Made by a program: the position numbers and the translations under genes. Of a DNA stretch of 64,000 nucleotides, positions 12,901 through 23,670 are shown one piece after another. The notes under the pieces were generated by a model. The model ran no database searches, was not told the DNA's origin, and was given only the letters and a program-made list of their open reading frames with translations. The stretch is from NCBI GenBank assembly GCA_012295275.1, contig CM022679.1, positions 2,270,116 through 2,334,115 on the forward strand. Direction: 5' to 3'. Position 1 is the stretch's first letter. Each line of letters begins with the position of its first letter. This DNA is from Chrysomallon squamiferum. Lineage: Eukaryota > Mollusca > Gastropoda > Neomphalida > Peltospiridae.

Positions 12901-15900
12901 TTATAATGTACAACCCAAGATAATACTTTGTCAACTTCAGTTGCTTTAGCAATATTTCTTGCAGTGATAGGTAATCCATTGACTTGATTTCTCATTGCTT
13001 GCTTGTCTTCATGCCAAAACACACTTTCAGATATTTCTTCAGTTTGCAGAAGTGGTAGTCGGGACAGTGCATCAGCATTTCCATTTTTGGTAGTTTTTCT
13101 GTATTTAATGTCAAACTGATATGCGGCTAACTGAATAGCCCAATGCTGTAGTCGAGAGGCTGTCAGAACAGGAATATTCCTTTTAGGTCCAAGAATTATT
13201 GTCAGTGATTTATGATCTGTGAACAAAGTAAATCTTCTACCATACAGGTACTGATGGAACTTGTGTATTCCAAAAATTATTGCCAGTGCTGCTTACTCAC
13301 TTTGGGAATACTTGCGTTCTGCTGATGTCAGAGTTCTAGAAGCGTATGCTATTGGCCTATCCGATCCTTCATTTCCATGTGATACTACCGCTCCAAGACC
13401 ATGCGCAGATGCATCTACTGCCAACATTACTGGTTACATCGGGTCATAGTGGACAAGAATTTTAGTTGATGCTAACAGTTTTCCCACTTTGGAAAATGCT
13501 TGCTGACAATCATCACTCCATTTCCACTCTGAGTCTTTGGTTAACAACACTGTTAGCGGTGCCACCACTGTTGACGTGTTGGGTACAAACTTTTGATAGT
13601 AATTCACAATACCTAACCAAGATTGTAACTCACTCTTGTTCTTAGGTCCAGGCACTTTCAGAATAGCTTCAACTTTTCTTTCAGAAGGTTCAGAATCCCC
13701 TTTTTGTTCACAACAAATGCAAAGTACTCATCTTCATCTTTCATCAATGCACATTTGGACCTTTTCAGTTGAATGCCATATTTTTCTAGGCGTTTCAAAG
13801 TGTTTTCAAATGCTTCATGTGTTCGGTGTCATCCTTTCCAGTGACTATGATGTCATCCAAAATGTAGCCTACACCTTTTAGCCCTTGAAGCACTTTGTCC
13901 ATAGTTTGTTGAAAAATAGCAGGCGCTGCAGCAACTTCAAATGGCAACCTTGTATAGCAATAAAGTCCAAGGTGAGTATTGATTGTGACATAGTTCCTCG
14001 ACTCTTCATCAAACAACACTTGCTGGTATGCATGTGACAAATCCAGTTTGAAGAACTTTTGTCCTCCACTGAGTTTGCTGAAAATGTCTTCTGCAGTGGG
14101 CAAAGGGTACTCGGGCACTTCCAACACAGGATTTATGGTAACCTTGTAATCGCCACAAATACGAATGGTATTGTCAGGTTTTAAAACAGGTACAATAAGA
14201 GAAGCCCATTCAGAAAAATCCACCTTTTCTACAATTCCTTCTGCTTCAAGTCTGTTAAGTTCATCAGCAATCTTTTCCTTCAAAGCATAAGGTACTGGTC
14301 TAGCCTTGAAAAACTTTGGAGTAGCATCCTCTGTCACTTTCAGATGAGCTCTTATGCCTTTTACTGTTCCCAACTCATTTGAAAAAGTTGAATATCTACT
14401 GAAACAAATCTTCAGGGTTTCCACAGGCTTTCATAATCGTAATACTGTTCCAGTCCAACTGAATGTTTTGGTCCATTTCCTTTCACCACAATTAAAGGTA
14501 AACGTTTTTTCTGGTTTCCATATTTAACAGTCACCTCAATTTGCCCCAGGACTGGCACCACTTCATCTGTATAAGTTTTCAACACAATCGATGTTGATTT
14601 CAATGGCACTGTTTTCTTCAATTTTTCCTGATAACTCTTATTAGAAATTATCGATTCAGAAGCACCTGTATCAACTTCCATTTTGAATGGCACACCAGTG
14701 AGTTCCAATGAAATTTGAATTTCTTTCGCTTTCGTAAATTTCACTGTGAAAATTGACTGTTCAAAATCACTGTCATTTCTTACCATTGCAGTCTCTTTAT
14801 TTTCAGAACAGCTTTTATAATTTCTGATTCAGTTTCGTTACTTCCAGATTCTTCATGAACCTCATGAATTTTTAAACCTGTTTCAGATTCAGCATTTTCA
14901 ATTTCAGAATCACTGGTACCACCTTTTGATTCCGTCAGGTCCCTATCAGAATCTTGATTCACAACATTCAGTTTAGAATTTTTCTTTTTCAACTTTGAAA
15001 ATTTCTTTTTTCCTTTTTCCATCTGTTTGCTTTCCTGTCTTTCTATTTTTTCTTTTGATTTCGACATTTTCTACTCAAATGTCCTGTTTCATTACACTTA
15101 TAACAGTTTGCCTTTTTGTAAAAACATGCATCAGGATGATGATTAGTTTTTTGCGCACCGGAAGCATTCAGTGACAGAAACTTTGTGGAACTTTTCCGTT
15201 TCTGACTTCATTCCAATTTTCAGCTTATCAGTTTCACTAGCTGCCATTTCCATACTAACAGCTATTTGCAAGGCTTTCCTCAGTGATAAGTCATGTTCAG
15301 AGAGAAGTTTTTTCTGTATAGACTTTTCAGACAGACCACAGACCAAAATGTCTCTTAATGCTTCAGTCAAAAATGAACCAAATTCACAATGTTCTGTCAA
15401 TTTTCTTAATTCAGCCAAAAATTCACTTACAGTCTCTCCGGGCTTTTGTTTCCGTTGATAGAATTTGAACCGTTCCGCAATCACCAAAGGTTTTGGTTTG
15501 AGATGATTTCCTATCAAGGTTTTCAGTTGTTCGTAAGTCTTACTTGCTAGTTTCTCAGGCGAAGTCAGATTTCGAATCAACCTGTAAGTCGTGGCGCCAC
15601 ATACGGACAACAAAATGGAACGTTTCTTTTCGGCATCGTCTACATTATTCGCCAGCAGATACTGTTCCAAACGTTCGATGTATTCATCCCAGTCGGAACT
15701 TTCTAGATCAAACTCTTCGACTTTACCGTAGGTAGCCATATTTCATAAATTGTTAATTTCAGGAAACAGTTCAGCAAGTGTTATCCCATCCTCATCGCCA
15801 ATTGTTATGTTTTAACATTAAAACATAAAGTTCATTTCAATTTCCAAACAATTTATTTCGTTTCAAAAATGGCTACGAACAAAAACTGACGCACGCTCCC

Positions 15901-16544
15901 GGTGATGATTATAATACTATCTCCCTTATTCCGGTTCCCCTAAACATCGTAAATTGTAACAATGTTAACTATAACACCATTTAGATACAACACTTCTTGT
16001 TTATTTTTAATTAATACGAAAATCAGTTTCCGTCTCCGGCATCTGTAGGATGTCTGTTAGAAAACCTGCTGTTCAATCCTCTCGCACCTCTCAGAGATAT
16101 GTCGGCCTGAATGGGAACATTACGAGGATACGTTCCAGACGCCAAAGGGCAGTTTGGTGACAGCCGAAGGTGGAGGCTGTTGTCGTCAGCTTCATGGTCG
16201 ATCTCACTCACAGCTACACCTCTGTTACACACGTGACACCGGATCTCTCTCCTTTCTTCACAATAGTGTAATCCTGCTCTAGCCAGCTTCGTGGCCCGAC
16301 GTTGACCTACACCAGGGCAGGTCTGGAATGTCTGTAGTCTGTGAAGCTCATTGTCGTTATTACTACTCGCCATGTTAGTTATGTTCAAAACTGCTGTTAC
16401 TGGAATCTTCTCCGAGAAACGATAGTTTACTTCAATATTTTTTTCTGTCTGCCCTCGGAAAATATTCTCAGAATAGAATAAGTGTTTCTGAAAATAAAAT
16501 ATTATGAAATTCTAATTACTCAATTAAAGTGTTTAAAAGAAAAC

Positions 16545-16622
<78 letters not shown>

Positions 16623-16674
16623 ATGATTGAGAGAGACAGAGAGATGATAGAAAGAGATAAAGATATATATATAT

Positions 16675-16745
<71 letters not shown>

Positions 16746-18828
16746 CAGTGAGAAAGATAACAGATGGATGGAGGAAGAGAAATAGACAGATATAAAGAGA
16801 GAATGAATGGGAGTGAGAGTGTAAGAGATAAAGAGTGACATAATTACAGACAGAGGTAGTTCAATTAGTATTAGTAGTCGAAGAAATAACAGGAACTGAT
16901 AGGACAGAAGTAGCAGCAGCATAGTAGTAGTGATAGCTGAATGGTAATGCTAGTAGTAATAGTAGTATATCTATGGTAATTAATTTATTGATTCTGTGTT
17001 AATGTGTATTATATAAACGGCAGGCAAATCAAAAAGACAAAGAAGAGAAATTTGTGTTCAAACTTACTGAGGCGTACTGTGGTGATTAGCAATATGTCAA
17101 ACCAGCACCAGTCTGTCTTCGCTCGAAACTGAAAAAAAGTAAATTAGTTAATTAATTTAAATTAATAAATAAATAAATAAATAAAAAGAGAACAAAAAAA
17201 TGTATCCATAATAAGAAGCGAAAACAGAAGAAAATTAACTGACTTTTCTTAAACTTACTTACACATCAAAATATTAAAATATATACATCTTTGGGGTTTT
17301 CTAGAAGACTTCGAAATAAAGAGTTCATCATTTCATGCTTCTGATATTTTCATGTCACTTGAATATGTTGCATTCAGTGGGCTTACTTCTACCTGATCGA
17401 ATTCCCAATGAGTCAAACAAAAAAACAAAACTATAAATATATTCTCACTGACATGCGTGTTGTTACCTCAGTCATTACACTGAGCTCCTCTAGATTATTT
17501 GGAAACCGATTATTATTGTATAGATGGTGTGGATGTCACTTACCGCATAAAGTATGCAAATATGATAAACATTGAAATAATCCATGTATTGAATGTCTGT
17601 AAATAATTAATAAAGAAAGTATTCGTCTAAAAATGTTTTTTTTTTCACAAAAAGCAATCACTGCAACTTCATGAGTTGACCAATGGTTCTGCAGGGTCTT
17701 GGTTCTGCTCTAACATCAGCATTCAAATAACAATAACTAATTATTCTAATATTTTATCTAAGAAACAAAATGCACTTACGTATCTTCTTTTTTATTACAT
17801 AAAGTATTAGTTAAAACAGATTAAATTAATTAATTCATTACTACAACTGCTGCTGTTATTGCTACAACTACTATAACTTCTACCACAACAACCACCACTG
17901 CTACAACCACTATTACTACAACTGTTAATATAAATAGCAATGGTAGAACTACTACTAAATGTATAAGTTATTAAATTCTCTGATAGTTATTCCAAAACCT
18001 CAGATGATGCATGGAAATCATGGATTTATTTATGACACGAAACAAGGAGAACAATATTATCTTCATTTTAATGTGTAGATGATTTCACTCTGTTTTGCTT
18101 TCAGTTCAGAATTTTAACCACTAATACATTTTTACATTTCATTCATTTAATTAGTACTTTTTGTAATAGCACCTCTGAAACAATACAACATCAACTTACT
18201 GAAATTAAAATAAGAGTAGAAAGTTATACCTGGCTTCACTTACCTTTTATTTATCTTGGGGATTTCCACCTCGGGAAAACACCTTTTACTCAACAGTGTC
18301 TCGTTCAACAGTAGTCATTGGTTTCCGCTTTACCATGTTGAACTGAATCTACTGTTTCTCGTTACATCACGATTTGTACATAGAGTAAAACAATACATAT
18401 GACAACCAGGTGTTTGTAAAGTTAAAAAAAAAAACCAGTGGTTTATTTGAGCAAATGAACTGAAAAATGTATAAAAACTGACGCAAGCAAAAGACATTCA
18501 AACAGTTTTAACGTGCGTCTCTACTATTAAATGCTATCCAAAACAAAACAGATGTATAGACCGGTAACACATTGATAGTTCTTGTCATGAAAAAAAAGTG
18601 AGATTTTTTTTGCTGTTTTTTTAATTTTTGTCGAGTTTTTAAATTCGACGCTTGGTCGTAACGAGTCTTGCTATCGCCAAGAGAAATTTTGCAAAGTCAG
18701 AATTCGGTGAAAAAATTAATAAATTACTATATATGTATGTGTATAATAATTTTCATCCATATTTGTATGTGTGTACATACTTACGTATGTATGAGTGTAT
18801 ATAGGTAGATAGGCATGTGTGTATATAT

Positions 18829-18877
<49 letters not shown>

Positions 18878-19815
18878 AACTTGTGTAGATAGGTAGGTAT
18901 GTGTAATGAAATATGTCTGTATATTTATGTCGCATGTACTGAGGAGTAAACAAGAATTACGCGGTGTGTTGGTCGAAGTATTCTTACAGTGGCAGTCATC
19001 TTCCCGTGACAGCTCAATTCACCTGGATTCACTTGCTTGGACAAGTCAGAATTATTTAATGGAACAGTTTTATTTCAGCGATATTTAAACCGAGCGTTGA
19101 TCCAAATGTGATTGAGTTAGACTGAATTTCAAATACTTCAGGTTGTTGTTTCTTTCATTCTGTTAAATATGTCTAAATTAATATGATGCCTGCTAGTAAG
19201 AATCCTGACTTGCCTTGTTGTTTGTGCAGTTTTCTTTATTCACTAGCCACTTGGCGAGTAAATGTAAACTGCTGTTTTGAGTCTGATATAAACAGTTAAA
19301 CCTATTCTACTTGACTGTCTTTTGTTTCTTTCATGTCAGTGTTTCTCAGCGTATCCTAAGTTACTCTTTATCTGATAAACTAATTTTATTAAATACTACT
19401 AAATAATATCATTATCAAATTTAAAGCGTGTGATGCGTGTTTACCGAGGTTTAACGCATGTACATCATTGTACTACTGCTGAACAACACCAGTCATTGGA
19501 CAGACATTGATTTTATTATTATATAATATTATTACCAGTATGGAGGCGATTACATATCAACAATTAAGTATAAATGCTAACTTCCGAGGAGAACTATCAC
19601 TCTGGCAAAAAAAAATTCAGACTGTGCTTTTATCAGTTCCTGAAGATTTTACAAACGACAGTCACTGAAACAATTACTTTTATTTTGTTTTGCTTTATGA
19701 TTTTAAAACAGGCAAGAATTTCACTGTTGATGGTACGAACATCTATTATGCCAAAAATAAATATGACAATTAATACTATGACAATTAATATCTAACTGAT
19801 ATCTGTTAACACACA

Positions 19816-19876
<61 letters not shown>

Positions 19877-21657
19877 CTATTTATATGTATCAGGGTATGA
19901 ATACATGAATATTGTGTGTGCATATCTAGGACTTATATGATTACTGTTTCACGTTCTATGATAGTCTAACAGAGTTATGCCATACGGATGTAGTAATCAC
20001 ATTGTTTTAATTTCAGTCGAGGCCAAGTTCTGGTGAGAGATAGCAACAATTCAGACTGGATCTACATTGTAAAATCAGTAAGATGTCAAACATTATTTTC
20101 ACCAGTTTTTTACACAGTAATTTCTGTTACAAAATTCTACGTTCTGAGGTTATTATAAGTAAATCTGACCAGTATCTGATAAACTAAACTACAGCTTAAA
20201 GCCACACACTGCATCAGATATCTTTTCTGTGTCTGTAGATTTTCGTAGCTCTCGTCATTTTTTAATTTTCTTTTTTCAATTTATGGGGAAATCATAAGCT
20301 TTCAGTATGAACGGCTGAAGCTCGTGTGTTTGATAATATTATTAACTGTTAACCGCTGTTTCAGGTTGGGTTGTTGTATGTTGAATAATAATTTGACAGG
20401 AGCGTAAGTTGTGATTACATATTGAAACTTCATCTAATGACCTTTGTCCAGTTTCATTGAAAAGTCCGTGTCAGTGTCAGTGTGTACGTGCGACATCGTT
20501 TACACACACACACAAACACGCGAGCACACACCACACAGACACCTACGCAGACATACACTGATATATGAATACTTATTTCTTTCAGGGAAGCTTGTCAGTG
20601 CTAAAGAAATTACGGAAAGTTCAGCCAAGAGACATAGAATATGGTGAGTCAGATTTCACAGTTAGACATCACACACATACCTGTATTATACACTGTACAC
20701 ACATAAACACAGGCAGAAAGACACACGTACATAAACACCCTTACAAATTGTTTCTCTCTGTCTCTGTGAGCATGTATATCTGATACACAGACACACACTC
20801 AACACTGACAGAAATACATGCGTAGATGAAGGCCTATTCAACTACACTCGACTTCTAACATTTTCGTATTACTTTATAATTTATGGTCATCAATATTTTC
20901 TCATACTCTGCTTTAAATAACAAAAGTTAAAATTCTCTGTTAATGGTCGCTGAACAGAGGAGAGAAAAGCCGCAAGAAAGAAGAAGAAAATGTTCGGAAG
21001 GTGGGACATACGCATGCGCAGTGACAGTACACAGCGAGACGAGATTCTGACAACTCGAAGTGAGCCCGACTTGTACCGAAACCAGTTTGAGATGGAAAAG
21101 CAGCTCGTATGTTACCTGTTTAATAAACATGTATTTTATTTACGTTACGTAAATACACTGGGCTTATTAATATAATGATTTACATTACTTAACTGTTTTA
21201 CACGCGTGTATATTACGTTACGCTAATCTTTATTTTTATTTATTTTATTTTTGTTGTACAATGTAATACGTTACTTATAAAAGTACAAGCTTTTCATCCC
21301 TTCTTCCAAAACTTCAGTAGTCAAAATGTTGTCTCCAAGAGTAGAAATAACACAGCATGTTACATATAACAGTATTTCTACAACCACTGCTTGCTACTGA
21401 TATTACAACTGCTACTACTTCTACCTATTTCTACTCTACTAATATTACTAATACGACTACTACTACTGCCACTGCTACTACTACTTCTACTGTTGCTACT
21501 ACTACTGCTGCTGCTGCTACTGCTACAACTACAACAACTACTACTACAACTATATCTACAACAACTATTACTCCTCCTCCTCCTACTACTACTGCTAATA
21601 ATATTTTTTCCAATATTTCTGTTACTATCTGGGCTTCTACTACAAACAACAGCAGCA

Positions 21658-21688
<31 letters not shown>

Positions 21689-22592
21689 TTAACATTTTCC
21701 TAACATCCTTATACCAAAATACAATACCCAACGGACATTATTTGTATCAGAGATATATTTATGACATCCCTCTATATTTTTTTAATTTACCACAGGAGAA
21801 GACACTGCCTGGCTATAACAAACCCAGCGACAGGCTTGGTCTCATCGACTACGACGCCATCATAAAGGAGCATCAGTCACGACTGGTGATCAGGAACTGC
21901 GACAACAACATACAACTACCCAGCATTGTTACGCCTAACAGCCAAGTCAAAGTCGAGGGTGAAAAGGAAAACAAAGTTGAAGATCTTCGACTTCCACCTA
22001 TAGCTGGTGCCGCTCTAAATCACGGAGGAAATTACCTGAAACCACTTATAACGCGACCAATAACTAGTAAGACCTCAAAGGTAATAATGTGTGACAACTT
22101 ATATATTCTGTTAGGTTTCATTGGGGCTGATAGGTCGATTTAAGTCAATTCCACTTCATTTTAGATAAAATACAACACAACACACACGCCCCCACACGCA
22201 CAGATACTGAACACGTCCGCACAGATACTCAATACATGTGAATACACATACGCGCACGCATAAAAAAACACACCAGCACATATACACAACACACACGCAC
22301 CCACCCACATACTTTACGGACTATGGAAAGAGACATGCTTGCTGTTTCTTTCAGGGTGTGTATTTGGCTGCCAGTCCACGTAAGAAGTTCCGCGATACGA
22401 CAACGTCAGAAGACGTCAGCAGCATCAGACAACAAACATCGGAGCAAGCTGATGACAGCGGAGACAAAAATGCTGGAGAAAAACTCGCCAAGCTGCAGCT
22501 AGGTAAAACAATCACATTCATTTAAAGTGCACATGTTATACAGCTGTCTACATACTTTGTTATTAGGTAAGGTTTGAAAATAAATAAATAAA

Positions 22593-22633
<41 letters not shown>

Positions 22634-23618
22634 ATAATAATAATAATAATAGTAATAAAATGATGTAAATAAATAAATAAATAAATAAAATAAAAATAAT
22701 TAAAAATATCAGCGTAGATCATAAACCACACCACTGGTTTATCAATGGATATAATATTTGATTTCTACTTCTTTTATTTCTGTTTAGAAAGAGGTCGAGG
22801 GATGTTAAATATCTGCTCTCTGTTTATAATTGTAACTATATAAAACAAGTTAATATTAGAATTTCTAGAGCTTTCGTTAAACATTCATTCATTCGCTTCG
22901 TTAGAAATCTATTTAACACCTGTCACCGTTAATAATTTTTTGCAATCAGAATACGAACGGAAGTTTATTCAGCGCGAGGGAAGAAAGACGATAGCGGAAG
23001 AACTGGACAGCAAAGGTCAGCGAGATTTCGTTTTCACCGAGGCTGACCTTCACCCCATGTATATAATGGTTCAAGTCATAGAAAGAGGACAATATTTTGT
23101 AAGTAGTTTGCTTTCAACTTCCTGCTGGAATCGTATTTATTTGATTTTATTATTATTGTTATTATTATTATTATTGTTATTATTGTTATTATTATTATTG
23201 TTATTATTATTATATTATTGTTGTTATTATTATTCAGGTTAAAATTTAAAATAAATTAATAAATAATATATATATATATATATATAGATCCATGCATGTA
23301 TGTATGTATGTATGTATGTATGTATATGACGAGTATTTTTCGGTAATTTCTTATTATTAGAACTTTATTTTCAAGACGAATATTTTGTAATTTGATAAAA
23401 ATGTTTGTTTACAAGAATAGGTAATTCATGAGTGATTTCAGCTTGTAATTCGTTAGAATTTATTCTACAAGACGCACAAAACATTAATAAATGTGTTAAA
23501 AACGTGTTAACATCAGACAGTGTGTCTGTCTGTATGTTTGTCTCTCTGTCTTTGAATCTCTCTATCTGTCTGTCTGCCCATCTATATATGTCTGTCTATT
23601 TGTCTCTGTATCTCCCTA

Positions 23619-23670
<52 letters not shown>

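Larger units (their letters stand above)
11121..15992 (-). mobile_element. degenerate Ty3/Gypsy LTR retrotransposon
   Basis: A 4.87-kb element on the minus strand: 190-bp LTRs, primer-binding site, gag, protease, reverse transcriptase, RNase H, integrase, polypurine tract. The pol order PR-RT-RH-IN is that of Ty3/Gypsy rather than Copia. Several single-base frame breaks and in-frame stops interrupt both gag and pol, so it cannot encode working proteins as read. The LTRs differ by nine substitutions and one 1-nt indel, so it is not recent. Flanks read CTACT before and CTTCT after, a possible 5-bp target duplication with one mismatch. Copy 2 of the host block shows the corresponding empty site near 28875. 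Confidence 0.93.
9336..18020 (-). repeat. BIR block, copy 1 (with Gypsy insertion)
   Basis: The block begins ggtctaacagctggcatctg at 9337, the same string that opens copy 2 at 27729. It runs collinearly with copy 2: the stretch gagctttattaacactcaa near 11070 and near 28839, the BIR exon, a GA-rich intron, a conserved donor, and the string taagttattaaattctc near 17965 and near 30595. The copies differ by a Gypsy element (11121-15992) and several indels, including about 0.7 kb around 17.1-17.85 kb present only here. Confidence 0.75.
7919..20016 (+). other. intron 9 of CNBD2-like gene (12.1 kb), host of nested elements
   Basis: Bounded by donor gtaagt and acceptor aatttcag, joining codons across phase 2. 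On the opposite strand it contains the BIR block (9336 to about 18020) with a Gypsy element inside. The stretch 7990-8150 is TG/TA-rich, 8160-9190 shows nothing recognisable apart from short CA runs, and 18020-19800 shows nothing beyond (GT)n at 18838-18872 and CATA-like repeats at 18730-18830. Confidence 0.7.

Noticed and set aside
16533-16922. Leu/Ser-rich minus-strand frame
   Set aside because: Translated (GA)n tract in the BIR gene intron.
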